DNA of 64,000 nt from Epiperipatus broadwayi (GCA_028023455.1 JAQFVV010001088.1:1-64000), one strand, 5' to 3'; shown: positions 33,240 to 46,596, counted from the stretch's first letter. Notes: generated from the letters alone by a model not told the origin. Program-made: numbers and translations.

Positions 33240-34795
33240 CATCTATAATGTCATCATCATCAATCATTATCAATCCACTGCAGGATGGTCTCTCCAAGTT
33301 CAATCCATTTTCTCCAATCTTTAGCTTCTCTTCTCATCACCCTTGCATACTTTCTTATTTCATCCATCTCACACATGGTCTAAGATTTCAATTGTCCATC
33401 TATTATCATCTCTTCTAACAATATGTCCAGCCCAACTCCACTTCAGTCTTTTAATTTTTTCAATGAGGTCGGTAACACCTGTTAGTTCTCTTACCCATAT
33501 ATTGGGTTTTCGATCTCTTCTTGTTACTCCCAACATTCATCCCTCCATACTTCTTTGAGTGGTCCAAAGTCTCTGTATTGCTCTTCTATTAAGTGTCCAA
33601 GTCTCAGATTCATAAGTAAGAACTGGTAAAACACATTTATTAAAAACCTTCCTTTTCAAACACATAGGCGTACTTCCTTTTAGTAATAAGTTATTTCTAT
33701 CAAAGGCACTCCAACCAAGTTTAATTCTATGATTAATTTCATCCATTATGACTCCATCTGTATTAATAATCTAACCAAAGTATTTGTAACTGTTAACTTT
33801 TTCTAAGTCATCATAATCAATCTTTATTTTCATACTTTGAGAAAATCCATTAACCATTACTTTAGTTTTTTTAACATTTATCTTTAATCTTACTTTCATC
33901 GGATAACTCCTGCAACATTTTCTGTAGTTCTAAAGTATTATCTGCAAAAACAACTACATCATCTGCAAAATCTAAATGACTTAAATAATCTCCATTTACT
34001 TTCACTCCTTTAGCTTCCCATTTTAATCCACAACATACTTCTTGCAACACTGCCATAAAAAGTTTGGGACATATAGTCACCCTGTTTTACACCCTTCTCA
34101 ATGTTGACTTTCCCAGTAGCATTATGTAACTAATTGTTGCTGTTGCATTTTTATAAATATTCTTTAAAATATGACAATATCCTGGATCTATACCTTGACG
34201 ATCCAATGCTTTAATCACAGAAGAAATGTTTATAGAATCAAATGCCTTTTCATAATCTATAAATCCAAAGCATAATGGCAACTCATATTCATTTGTCCTT
34301 TCTATAACTTCTCTCAGTACCTGGATATGATCTACTGTACTAAAACCATTTTTAAATCCAGCTTGTTCTCTTGGTTGGTGGAAATCCAATGTTCTCTGTA
34401 GACAAGTTGTAATTATCTTGGTAAAATTTTTGTATAAAACTGATAAAAGGCTGATAGGTCTGTAATTTCTAATATCTTCTTTATCACCTTTTTTAAATAT
34501 TAATATTAATATTGCATTCTTCCAATCATCTGGTACATCTTTATTATTTAGACATTTGGTATATAACTTTGCTAAAAAAAAAATCGGTTTCTTCACCTGC
34601 TTCTTTTAATATATCAATTATAATTCCATCATTACCTGGAACCTTTCCTTTCTTCATACATTTAATTGCATGTCTCACTTCTTCATTTAAAATTCTGGGC
34701 AATTCGGAAGATGTAATAGATATAGGAGGTACTTGTTCTTTATTACTATATAATTCTTGATAAAAGTCTTCTACCCATGTATCATAATTCTGTGT
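33240..34795 (-). mobile_element. 5'-truncated RTE-type LINE (copy D)
   Basis: Minus-strand copy closely similar to 57800-59378. It starts within the reverse transcriptase fingers and runs to the ORF end, followed by a short TGATGATGATGA tail at about 33255-33266. Visible pieces are NYRPISLLSV, FIDYEKAFDSI, FADDVVVFADN, a YGSE-like motif mutated to YESETW and the NRRAIQRL helix. Several frameshifts and stops make it a dead copy. It lies just downstream of the old Gypsy 3' LTR. Confidence 0.85.
34087..34596 (-). pseudogene. RTE copy D reverse transcriptase, fingers and palm
   Basis: 169 codons open. NYRPISLLSVLYK (fingers) and FGFIDYEKAFDSI (first catalytic Asp) are clear. The catalytic FADD box lies in a second frame at 33871-34080. 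Confidence 0.8.
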
Positions 34796-34799
34796 ATCT

Positions 34800-36050
34800 A
34801 ACAGTCATATATATTTAAGTAAATAAATATTTTATCAATTTCAATTGTATAAATTAATACTCAATGACATTAAATAGGAATTAAATAAACAAACTCGTGC
34901 TTCTCATTTTTATTGTGCTAGATTAATAGTCAATACATAGCACTTACAATAGCAATTAACTCAATTGCTTTTAAAATTTGCATGCAGAACTTTTTTCGAA
35001 TAAGAAATTAATGCAAATTACATAGACATTTTATTTTCACACTGCCTCTTTATTTACATAATATTCATAGTATCTTTGGTAATTTTCCAAAGTTTATAAA
35101 GTAATTAGTACTATGTAGCTAATATTTTTGTATTAACTAATATTTGACATGTATAATAAATTATGGGAGAGATTTTTAAAAATATCGTAAATACTTTTGC
35201 TGTGCCAGAGTCTCTTAATACCAGTTAAGGAGCTAAATAAATAAACAATATTACTTCGAAATGTATATATAACAAGATTTATTTAATAACAATAATGGTA
35301 AAAAAAAAACATTAAAAGGTAATAGTCCTATTAATATTTTTAAGTTATTTATTTTCCTCAGGTGAAAATAGTTTTCTTTCACAACCAGGAGTAATCCAGT
35401 TATTATATTTGTCTTTCAAGTCAAATGTCTCTTGAAACACAAATGAACATATATAACTTCACATATAGAATAAATCTATTAAACTTTGCATTTTCAGGGC
35501 TTACATCAATAAACACAATTTATACTTTATATATTAACCATCCCCGTTCCCAACTTGTCTTTTGCGGTTTGGTTACGCTTCAGTTAATTACCCTTCAATG
35601 GTAATAACTTTTCAATATACAAACAAGTAACTATTTTTTGCTTGCTGTTATTCTATTTTAGATTTAATCAATACTATTCGGTCTACTACTCTATCATTAA
35701 TCATTCTTTACTGCTGATGTGTTATCACTTCAAATCAACACTTGGTGGTTAATCACTTCCTGGGGGGGGGGGGGGGTCCCGAAAAAAAATCAACACTAAC
35801 TTCTAATGCACTCTAACCATTTTAACTACTTTCTCCCTTTTCTTTATTTACAACCTGGGTATCTTATAAACTATCTAATTTGTATGCAACTAGCTTTATT
35901 TGCATACGGATTCTATTCTAATTTAATCTGTAATTTGGGACAATTTCTCAAGTGAATTACTAGAGTAAATTTTCTCCAAAAAAGGGAATGTTATTAAAAT
36001 GAAATCCGTGTATTTTTAAAAATAAATAATCTTTTATTTACATATATGGT
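34800..36050. other. AT-rich intronic DNA with a 15-base G run
   Basis: No gene seen. A homopolymer of about 15 G at 35762-35776 is striking in such AT-rich DNA. A GC-richer patch (35550-35590) has no recognisable content. Confidence 0.5.
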
Positions 36051-36053
36051 TTT

Positions 36054-36297
36054 ATGTGATGTGATGCACTGTGACTTCTCCTTATATGGAGTCAGGAATC
36101 TCTCAGCAACTATACCCAGAGAAACCTGTTAGCCACTTTACCTTCCCTTTCCATTCTCCATCCTAAATTTTCCCATAATCCATTCCATCCCATTTCCACA
36201 ACATAATTTTTGTCAACTCCATGGCCTTCATATCTAAATCCCCCTTATCTTTTCCCAAACCCAGCATAAAAACCAATAACTCACTTTCTGTATAATA
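36054..36297 (-). mobile_element. LINE B3: short 3' end of B-family LINE
   Basis: Starts with the ATGTGATGTGATGCACTGTG end and is collinear with the 3' ends of B1 and B2 up to TATAAT at 36297, where similarity stops. A third copy of the same family in the same orientation within 7 kb. Confidence 0.7.
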
Positions 36298-36366
36298 GGT
36301 CCACATTACTAAAATAATTAGTAATAATGTAAAATTGTTACTATATACATTTATAGTGATATTAGC

Positions 36367-36562
36367 GATTAAGCCAATGCACATGCACTTTAAAGATAAA
36401 TTATAAATGAATATTCTCATTTTTTTCCAGACACAAGATATAGTATTTTAGAAAGAATGGAATGAATCCACCCATTCTTTTGACCCAAACATTTATGTAT
36501 GGATAAAAGTGACAGAATTCATTTATAATTTATCTTTAAAGTGCATGTGCACTGGCTTAATC
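36367..36562. mobile_element. palindromic MITE (C1)
   Basis: 46-bp inverted arms (36367-36412 and 36517-36562) differ at one position. The centre carries words also found in C2 and C3 (ACACAAGATA, GGATGAATCCA/GGAATGAATCCA, GACCCAAACATTTATGTATG). No transposase. The outer limits may extend to about 36340 and 36600. Confidence 0.7.
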
Positions 36563-36599
36563 ACTATTACAGTATTAAAACATAGCGTTATATAAAATA

Positions 36600-37690
36600 A
36601 TATCTCATTATGTATATTTATGTATTTTAAAAAATTATAATTTGATTAGCCGGAAATTTCAGTTACAATCAAGGAATCAACTCACAAATTAATATCATTG
36701 TAAGATGCTTCTGGGTATTCATATTACTTCATCGTTTATATATATATTGTGCGTATATACATGCACATTTCTTCATTTGTCATTGTTCTATAGTTTGTAA
36801 GTTATTAAACAAAGAGAACAATTTAAAGTCATATATGTGTAATAAAAATATGTTTATTTTTGTTTTGAATAAATGAAACATTTATTTATTAAAATTAAAA
36901 AATATTTTTTTATACCCGATGTCAACACCACTTTATTAAAATTGAAAGACAAAAATCACATTTAAAAAAAAACCACTGCTTAAAAATATAGACTGCATTA
37001 TTTATATTAATATAGAGACAAAAACGATTTTCAGAAAGAAAAACATACTTTTTTCACTTCAAAGTTTTGTACTTTAACCTTATCTCATCTTAAAAATAAA
37101 TTTTGAATCAGAAGTTAACAAAATGGATTGTGAGTAGAAAATGTAAAAAAAATATCATGAGGTTCTCTTTATTAAATCCCTATGATTTAAAAATGAAATA
37201 ATTAACAACAAAATGCTATTCTGACTGCCATTAAATTTAAGGCTGTAAAATCTACTTATATTGTAATATTGATAAAGGAAAATAATCAGTAACATTTAAG
37301 GATTAAAAGATCTATGGAACCTTACATATATGTGTGCTAGCATGAAAAAGCCAAAGGAAATATTGCAAGAAAGCACAACTGAAGTTTTATATATGCAAAC
37401 ATTAACAGATACGCAAAAGAAAAAAAAAATCACTTATCAACAAAAGTCAAAAGTAATATTTATAAATGATTACAAAAGTCTTTCTTCTAAACTAATATTA
37501 ATTATCATGCAATTTAGATTTGTCATTTGATATCTTAATTAATAATAATCAAGAAAAAAAAGTAAATTAGAACATACTATTTGCATAATTTAATTTAAAA
37601 TTATAAATAACTTTATAAAAATATTTTATTTGATTATTATATATTTTTAATAATATTATTAAAATTCATCCATATATTTTATTTTTACTT
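36600..37690. other. AT-rich intronic DNA
   Basis: No gene or repeat boundary recognised. Confidence 0.45.
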
Positions 37691-37724
37691 AGAAAACCAA
37701 AACTGCCTAACACTATACTAATAA

Positions 37725-38099
37725 TAAATAAAATGCAAAACTATAAATCAATACAATACTAGATAAAATCCAAAATTTTTACATGACCATGGTTTCATCT
37801 ACTAAAATAGATCTCAAGTAAAAATCAAATTAAAGGAACAAACATACAAACAAACCTTCCTATAATTCATTTCAAACACTCCCCTTAATATCAAAATATG
37901 TTTTATCAATCTTATAAAGACATCTTTTGATATTAAGGGAAGGTTTGTTTGTTTGTATATATATGTTTGTTCCTTTAGTTTGATTTTCACTTGAGGTCTA
38001 TTTGTAGTAGATGAAACCATCATCGTGTAAGGATTTTGGTAAAAATTTTGGATTTTATCTAGTATTGTATTGTTTTATGGTTTTGCATTTTATTTTTAC
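37725..38099. mobile_element. fold-back element with arms of about 175 bp
   Basis: The left arm 37725-37896 is the reverse complement of the right arm 37925-38099 over almost its full length, apart from small indels (one of about 22 nt in the left arm near 37860). The loop is 28 nt. Words such as AATACTAGATAAAATCCAAA and GGTTTCATCTACTA occur in both arms. The 15-mer ATTTTATTTTTACTT occurs at about 37676-37690 and 38087-38101 and might be a target duplication. A transcript would form a long hairpin. Confidence 0.8.
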
Positions 38100-39944
38100 T
38101 TGTATGAAAGGAATTTATAGTTAACCCTTTTCTGACTATACGTATTGATAATTTTAATTATAAAATATGTCACAATTATATTATAATGAGGGTGAACTAT
38201 AAATGGATTATAAATGCATATTATAGGATGGTAATTGTTTGTTATAAATTATTATTTGTTCTAACCACCACATATAAATTAATGTTTATTTTAATAAATT
38301 TGTGTTGTTGTTATTAACAATAGGTGTTTTAATTTACTATTGCAATGAACCATTATATAACTATTTTATTTTACCCTATAGTATATTCCAGGTGATATTT
38401 CATTATATAGTAAAAGAGTTAATAAATTTTATTTTCTTTGCCAATCAATAACATGTATATGGATTCATTGACACTCTCTATAAATTTATGACTCCATGGT
38501 ACATGTAGATATAAAATATTATAATGTCATTTGTGATCAATTTATTTATTTACTCATTATCTTTGCTTGAGTATGACATTTACTCAATATATTTAGATTG
38601 TCCAGATTTGTAATATGTAAGTGAAGAAAACCAATATTTATCATATAGTTGCCCAAATATATAATGCATTTAGTTTGCAGGCCAAATAGCATTGCCAAGT
38701 TATAAGAATTTTAGTGCATGTGGGGTTACCTAATCTAAGGGTATTTACTGATAGTAACTTCCATTCATGATATTAGTTGTCTAGCATGATGAGCAGTAAA
38801 TTATTTTATACTATTATTTACAAATTTTATTCATTATCAGAATAGTTTCCTTTAAATTTGGCTCATTCAACAAGGAAATATTACTATTCATAAAACAATG
38901 TTGCTGCATTAGCATTGTTATAGGTTTAGCATTAGAATAAAAAAAAAAGATGTTGTCAACTTTCTTATCCTTTTTTGCTTTGATTGTTTTATTCAAAACT
39001 TTGCTTGTATGCCCTGGCATTTTTGTTCATAGGAGTTAGAAAAAGCCCTGAAGAAAACTATGAATCAGTCAAAACTAATTTTAAATAAAAAAAGATTACA
39101 ATAAAGCATTGTATTTAAGTCACAGAAATTGATTTTTGAATATTTTTAAAGTTTTAAATTAAATATATATCTACAAAATATATTTAGAACTAAAAAAATT
39201 AGAGCAATTCTTTAAAAATTAGAAAATTTATCATTTAATGATGACTAGGAAATTATTTGTTTGTCAGAAAGATTATATACAAGACATCAAAGTTATAACC
39301 CAACATAATGTATTGGGGAGTGAATCAAATTTAATGTTCCTAGCTTTAATTAAAAACTAAATATATTAGTCTTTATCTGAGGTTTATACTTTATATCTGA
39401 GTTAGGGATAATCTCTAATTTAATAATCAATTAATAATAATTAATAATATATTTATTGAAAGTGGTTGATGTCAAAATTGAAATGCAAAAAGTTTGCTTC
39501 TTGTAAATTAATGTGTAATAGTTTGATAATGATGAACACTGAATTAAATGATGAGAAGATTAAAATATGAGACCACTCACATCTTGTCCATTATTTGACT
39601 TTTTTAGATGTTTTTACTCATATATTTTAAAAGTATGCGGTGGAATGGAAGTTTTAAATATAATTTAAAAAATATTACACATAGAAAAAGGGAAATGAAG
39701 TTGAGTTATGATATGTGTTTACGTTTATTAATCTTTCAGTGAGGTTTAAAATTTACATCTGGCCTAGAAATAATCTCCAGTTTAATAAATGATTAGTTAT
39801 AATTATTAATGTATTTATTTGAAATGGTTGATATCAAAGTTGTGAGTGCAAAAGGTTTGACATTTGTAATTCAAAATATAATAATATAATATCCATTAAA
39901 AATGTATATTAGTACTAATTTTAACAAATATATCTAAGTTTTAC
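38100..39944. other. AT-rich intron with a diverged direct repeat
   Basis: No exon seen. Blocks at about 39365-39510 and 39725-39870 share, in order, TGAGGTTTA, TAATCTC, TTTAATAA, GTGGTTGAT/ATGGTTGAT, ATCAAA/GTCAAA and TGCAAAA, spaced by about 360 bp. This suggests an old duplication. Confidence 0.45.
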
Positions 39945-40082
39945 CTGAGTTACAATGCTTTGTCTTCGCATCTTCTGCACTCCTCTCAAAAGTACTAAAC
40001 CCGCAATAACATCTGATGGAACAACATCAAGGTCTCGAAAAAACTCAGACAATAATTTTGCAATTTCAGCAAATGAATTTTG
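39945..40082 (-). CDS. DAGLA: diacylglycerol lipase alpha-like, internal exon
   Basis: A 138-bp exon (46 codons, phase 0 at both ends). It is preceded on the minus strand by TTTACAG and followed by CAG|GTAAAA. It encodes FFRDLDVVPSDVIAGL, which matches the segment between the membrane domain and the lipase domain of animal sn1-specific diacylglycerol lipases (EFFRDLDIVPSDIIAGL in human DAGLA). The enzyme cleaves diacylglycerol to 2-arachidonoylglycerol at the plasma membrane. The catalytic Ser-Asp-His residues would be on later exons, which were not found in the window. It joins in phase to the exon at 50098-50182, 10,015 bp upstream. Confidence 0.9.
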
Positions 40083-42150
40083 CTGTAAATATATATATAG
40101 ATAACATATAATAAAATTGACATAGTAACAAATATATCTAATCAAGAAAAAAAATTAAAAGATAAGAAACTATTTTGAAAGACATTATTACTATTCTCCC
40201 TTAATAATCCAAGCATAAGATTATTTTTTAAAATTTTAATCAAACTTTATAACTTTATTTTGTTGCAATTTTTTATTTTGCTTATACATTTATCAAATGT
40301 GTTAAGTTTTTCTTCTTCAAAAGATTACAAATCCATTAAAAAGTAAATATTGAAGACATTCTAATTTAAGTAGTTTTTAGTAAGACTTCTGAAGAAAAGA
40401 AACCTGTATTTTTACAAAAAAAAAAAAAAAAATCTATCTTGGGATATAAAATTATGTATTAACTCATTTTAATCCTTATACTGTGATAAATAAGAAAGAA
40501 TAACAAAACTAATTTTATCTAATAATTTAAATTTTTAAAAAAGATTGCTGTCATTTCTTTTTTATCCGGGTAAGGTTTCTTTGGTTTAATTTCATAGACT
40601 TATATTTTTAATTAAAAACGTTATTATTTTTATAAAAATATTTCATGATTTTAATCATAATTATTTAGGTTTAACTTTCACGTGAAGGTTCACAAGGTCG
40701 AGCATCAGAAGAGGCAGAATTGAATGTGATGTATAAATCTTAGAACTATAAATTTATCACTTTACTACAGCATTAAATCATGCACAATATGACACTGGAT
40801 TCTAAATCATTGTATGAATTGATTTAAGTAGAATTTTCTTCACTCTAATATAAAACCATCTACTGTAGGCTTGAGTAATCAATAGTCACTAGTTGTTTAG
40901 TGCGGTTATATGTATAAGAATGCTTAAAACATTCTATACAAATGCACAGACTTTCACACAACCCACCACTCTCCACTTTATCTCATAACACTGATACACC
41001 CGAACACATATATGTCAAAAAGATAAATAATCACCAATATACATATTTCATGCTAAACTAGCAATCATCAGTTGGTCCAGATTAACATATCTATACATAC
41101 ATGACACAAGTGCTCAGCATATATATTAAGATAGCCAATCTTCATACTTTAATGGACAGGCATCAATTCACTTCACACTCCAACTCTTCAACTATCCATA
41201 CAATTGAAAATCTGATGATGGAACGCTCAAAGGCCATCTCGAGCCCGAGATTCTCTTCACACCCATGTTGACCTAAAGTCAATCTGATCCCTCATGTACA
41301 TAACCCATAGCTAAAATAAAATAGGCCACTAAAAGTATATATAGTAAATGACCTAGTAACAAATCTAAATAACAATAATTTCAATTTTAGTCTGTTAACT
41401 TGGTAAATAAAAAGATAAAATTGGTTACTAGATGCATGAGTGCATTAAACTCATATGTCAAAAAAGTCTGAAGAAATGTATAGCATAATCAAAATCATGC
41501 AATATTTTATCAATTTAGAAAAGAGATTGCTACATAGTTATCACTACTTATTGGGCCATGAATACCTAAAGAAATTCAGTCAAAATTATGAAATCTAATA
41601 ATTATTTGCCATTTCAAAGCTATCATCAGCCTGCATAAAGTATCAAAATAAGGAAGTACAAAATAATAACTAAAATGTTAAAACTATGAACTTAAAAAAA
41701 AAAAAAGGCAAATGATTTTTTTAACCAAATATTTTTCTGTTAACATTATTATAAACTTGGATTATAGTCTAGAAGTAACAAGAACTAGTTTTATATAAAA
41801 AATCAACATTAACTTACAGACTACCAAAAATAATTTTTATTGCTTGGTTATTTAAATAATATTTAATTTTAAAGAATATTTTGTGCAGAGTTCAGGACTT
41901 TACATTATATATTTTCATGCCCTAAAGAGAAGACTTAATAAATAAATATAAAATCCAGCCAAATTGTTGAATATTTACATGAGTTTACAGACAGAACATT
42001 TTCCATGAGTATTATATAGTGTAAATGGTTTTTTTAAAGGTCTAACAATTAAAATGGTGTTAGTAGCTTGATTAAAATCCATATAGCTGAAAAGATGTCA
42101 GGCAAAGTGAGTGCTTGTTCTGTGTTCTTTATTTTAGCTAGTTTGTTAAG
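40083..42150 (-). other. part of DAGLA-like intron
   Basis: AT-rich intron sequence. A GC-richer patch at 41150-41300 has no recognisable coding or repeat content. Confidence 0.5.
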
Positions 42151-42683
42151 AAAAAACCACTAAACACCACATGATCACATGATGGAAAAGTGATTAAAGC
42201 TCCCAAAATGTCAGATTAAACAAAAATAATACCTTAGAAACCACAGAGTAAAAAGTATAAATGTAGTATTCATACATCAGGGAAAAGCCCTCTATTTATA
42301 CTACTTATTAAATAAGTGAGAGAAGGTATTTGAGATTTAATAATTGAAACTACTATGTTTCAGTATGTTTATAATGCTGTTCAATAATTAAGAAAATGCT
42401 CTTTGTTTTTGTTTTTTGTGACATAGAGAACATATAGAGTCCATATTTACAAAAAATCTTTTTCCAGCTAAAAGGACATTAATATAAAGAGTCTTAAGAT
42501 TGATTTTAATTTTAAATTCCAAATATTTCAGCTCCAAATTCTCAAATTTAAATCTTGTTTATTAGTAAATTTAAGATTAGATTGTGATGGATTAATTAGT
42601 TATTCTTTATGTACTATTACATATGTGTCCCAATATTTAATTTTTATTGCCAATAATTTTTGTTCAGATGTATATTTAGCTAT

Positions 42684-43996
42684 GGATATGATTAATCCTT
42701 TAGTGAAAGGATTTTTGATTGGTGGTGGTGTTTACTGGATTAGTCAATCTATAGTTTAATGCTTCAAGGTACAAATTTATAAATCTGGTAATCTCATTTA
42801 GTGTTCTCTGAAGATAATATATTGAGATGCAGGGTAATGAAAGGCTACTGTGTTTGGCATGTTCTTACATTAATTGGCTACTAATTGATTTCATATTCTT
42901 GTTCCAGATCAATTTATTGCTATGAATTTGTATTTTTGATGAAGGATGAAGTATACCTGATAGTAGGTATATAATAGGAGATTTTTGAAAAGATCAAAAT
43001 ATTGATGAGAGCTATTTTTGCATGTATGGATAAATGTACTTTAGATAATAAGTTGTGTTTTACTTTGGATTTCAGATCCCACAAGCATTTTCAGAAAAAT
43101 AAATGGGAAATCTAAGAATTTATGTTGTGAGACAATGAAAGGAGAGTTTACTTTATTACTTGAGAGAATATTCCAGGAAGAAAATTTTTCTTTTTTGAAT
43201 TTAAGATAATAATTTTCTGTATAATTGTTTAGAATGTCAATTAATTGACAAATATATATATTTCACAGTAATAAAATGACCAAGTGATCCATATATGTTT
43301 CATGATTGTTTGATTTACAAAAGCTATAAATTCCTGGTAGCTTATTTGGAATACTTGATAATAATGGGTTCATGTAAGTAAAAAAAAAAGAGATTATGAG
43401 GGAATCCTGTGATATAGAGTGGGATATGATTAACCCTTTAGTGAAAGAATTTTTGATTGGTGGTGGCATTTACTGAATTAGTCAATCTATAGTTAATGCT
43501 TCAGGGTACAAATTTATAAATCTGGTAATCTCATTTAGTGCTCTCTGAAGATAATATATTGAGATGCAGGATAATGAAAGACCACTATGTTTGGCATGGT
43601 CTTACATTGATTGGCTATTAATTGACATTATATTCTTGTTCCTGATCAATTTATTGCCATGAATTTGTATTTTTGATGAAGTATACTTGTAGGTATATAA
43701 TAGATTTTTGAAAAGATCAAAATATTGATGAGAGATATTTTTGCAAGTATGGGTAAGTGTACTTTAGATAATAAGTTATGTTTTACTTTGGATTTCAGAT
43801 CCCACAAGCATTTTCAGAAAAATAAATGGGAAATCTAAGAATTTATGTTGTGAGGCAATGAAAGGAGAGTTTACTTTATTACTTGAGAGAATGTTCCAGA
43901 AAGAAGATTTTTCATTTTTGAATTTAAGATAATAATTTTCTGTATAATTGTTTAGATGTCAATTATTGACATATATATTATATTTTTTTTTTTATA

Positions 43997-44048
<52 letters not shown>

Positions 44049-44195
44049 GACCAAGTGATCCATATATGTTTCATGATTGTTTGATTTACAAGAGCTATAA
44101 ATTCCTGGTAGCTTATTTTGGATACTTGATAATAATGGGTTCATGTAAGTCAAAAAAAAAGAATTGAGATTATGGGGGAACCCTGTGGGATGGGG
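42684..44195. repeat. tandem duplication, two units of about 740 bp
   Basis: The words beginning GGATATGATTAA occur at 42684 and 43422, and the two units are collinear to about 43421 and 44195, with a (TA)n expansion (43990-44046) only in the second. Each unit covers the same minus-strand piece of a LINE reverse transcriptase, so the duplication arose inside the LINE. Confidence 0.9.
43263..43469 (-). pseudogene. LINE reverse transcriptase fragment, unit 2
   Basis: The second copy of the same palm segment (TYMNPLLSSI ... YMDHLVILL), created by the 740-bp duplication. It carries the same Asp-to-His change as unit 1, so that change predates the duplication. Confidence 0.6.
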
Positions 44196-44219
44196 AAAAA
44201 CTGATGGAGATTTGTCCAT
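43992..44219 (-). pseudogene. LINE reverse transcriptase fragment, unit 1
   Basis: LTYMNPLLSSI followed by YMDHLVI resembles the palm motifs B and C of I/R1-like reverse transcriptases (LLYINDL...Y.DDLVI). The second catalytic Asp is His. The frame runs into TA repeats. Confidence 0.6.
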
Positions 44220-44881
44220 TTAATGTAATGTGAATTTGTCTATATAGAGAATAGGATTTGTAAGAACTTGTTAATAGAGAATGAATCAAAAACTGCAGCT
44301 GATATCAAGTTGCACTGCAATAGGACCTGATTTTCTAGAACTTCTGTTATCATCTATAGTCATTTTAAAAATCATAATTGCAACAAAAATGTAGCAACCT
44401 TTTCTAGCAAAATGAAAACTTGATAAATGAGAAAGAATGAGAGATTCGATCTTATTTTTTTATTAGTGATTCTATAGTTTTAATTAGAATGGGGGTTATT
44501 GAGATAAGTTGAAAATTATTAAGGAGTAATGGGATATCATTTTTCTTAAGGAAAACCATCATTGATGCAGGATACAGCTGGTCTCTACTATAGAACTGAT
44601 CTGATAGTTTAGTATATTTTGGATAATAAGTATTGTGAAGGGACTGAGATGTGTAAGTATAAATTTGGAAATTACATGTTGTCCTGGGTGTATAATGTTA
44701 GGAAAAGATTAAGTATAATATTCTGTTTGTAATTTTATGTCTTTTTTCACAGATACCAAAATGTAGAGGAATAAATTTAGTTTTATTTGATGCTTGTAGT
44801 TTACTTTTGAAGTGATAAAATATTTGGGAGAGCATACATTTTTTCTTGTGATAAGTATATTGTATTTAATAATTGAAGGTA

Positions 44882-45175
44882 TTATTTTATTAATCTAATA
44901 ACAAGCACACAGTTGATATAACCTTTAGACCAGTTATGAGGCCAAATTAAAAATGTTTTAGATTTTTGTGTAGAGAGATATTGTGCTAGAATTAGTTGTG
45001 TTTTTTTATATTTTTGTTTTATGAACATTCCTGATGTAATCAAGGAAAGGTCATATGAAGTATTTTTAAGTTTTCTATTTATTGAATCCAAGTCTCCAAT
45101 TAATGCAATAGTTTTATTTTTATAACTGTAAAATTTAATTATATATATGATAATACTTATTAAAATAAACCACAC
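44882..45175 (-). pseudogene. possible LINE endonuclease fragment
   Basis: ALIGDLDSINRKLKNTS resembles the GDFN.....W region of AP-type LINE endonucleases, and its place upstream of the reverse transcriptase fits. A nearby frame (45277-45534) contains FSDHLA, like the SDH motif, but it lies on the wrong side for a simple collinear copy. Confidence 0.35.
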
Positions 45176-46596
45176 TTCAAATGGATATAGAATGAAAATA
45201 TCTATTTTTTAAAAATAAATTTACAGTTCAGATATAACAGCTCTGGGTGAAAGCTTTGAGAAGCAGCCTTATTGTGTTATTGGCTGGAAGCATTGTTTGA
45301 TCGGGAAAATCTATTTTTAGTTTTAACATTGGCTGCTAGATGATCAGAGAAAGCTACTGGGATAAATGATGGATTGATAATATAATGGAAGATTGGGTAT
45401 AGAAAAGTAATTTTATTAGGGTAACATGTTTTTTTGGTGTGGAAAGAAGAGTTATTTAGGGAAAAACTTTTTCTACATATGAGCTCTCTGTTGATTAGAA
45501 TTAAGAATTTGGAGACAAACTTTGAATAGCTCAAGTTGTAATCTCCTAAGAAGACAACTGGAAAAGAGTTAAAACTTAAATTAATTTAATTGATTAAGCT
45601 ATATATTAGTTATACCTTATTGTAAAAATATAGTGATTATATTTAGTGTAAGTGCAATATGGAAAAAGGATGTGATATTCATGTTTTTATTAGAGAATAA
45701 TATTTTAAATGACTGAAAAAGATAATTATGTGCAGAGGTTTTAGATTAAGGTAGTTACAAAAAAAAACTAATTTATCAAGGTATTTGTGATTTATTTTGG
45801 ATTTTTCTGAATATTTCATTTTCGTAAAAAATGAAATATATGGAAAAAATTGTGTCATTCAGTTTTTAATAGCAAAAAGTCTTGGAAGTAAATTTATACC
45901 TCTTACATTAATCTCAGAAACGCTTTTATTCATAATGGATTTATACAGTTGTTTTTAATGTTAATAAACATAAATAAGAGGTTGTTGATTAAAGGGTGAT
46001 GCATTTATATGGTGAGTGTATGCACACATTGTGTTGTATGTTAGAATATGTGGAAATGTAATTAAACAGCATTGCAATTTTTTAGACCTACTTCTAGTGA
46101 ATTATCTTAGTTTTCAGATAATAAGTAAACTAGTTTGAATTTTTCCATTAATGTATTGAGGTTCAGATTCTCCTATTCCAATTAGAACAACTTCTGTTCT
46201 GAAGAAACATCAATAATCTCATGAAGTTTTCATATTCCATTTCAATATTCCTTGTATTTGTAGATAGTTTTATATAAATTGACAGAAATTTGTAAAGTGT
46301 TTTTTTTTTCTATTTTTAAGTTATCTACTACAGAATTGTTATCATCTTTTTATCTTTTCTTTTGTGCATGCCCATTCCTGAGAGATGAGATATTTAAATT
46401 GTTCCTGTGTAAGTGGAGAATTGTTATCAGAGTTTTTCTTAGTCCAATATACTCAATTAATATTTTTTAGAGGATTATCTTCTGAAGATGAGTTTATATT
46501 TGGTTTTTCTGACAGAAGGCATAGAGACTTCTGTTGAAATTTTCTTCTTAGTATTGGAATTAATTATTTGCTTGTGCATTGATTTAAATTGTTTAT

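Noticed and set aside
1-39944. Remaining DAGLA-like exons (lipase domain with the GHSLG motif)
   Set aside because: I looked on the minus strand for the lipase motifs and for exons with good splice sites and found none. They probably lie beyond the window start.
45277-45534. SDH endonuclease motif (FSDHLA) as part of a collinear LINE endonuclease
   Set aside because: It lies upstream of the GD.(N/D) piece, which is the wrong order, so it is either rearranged or chance.
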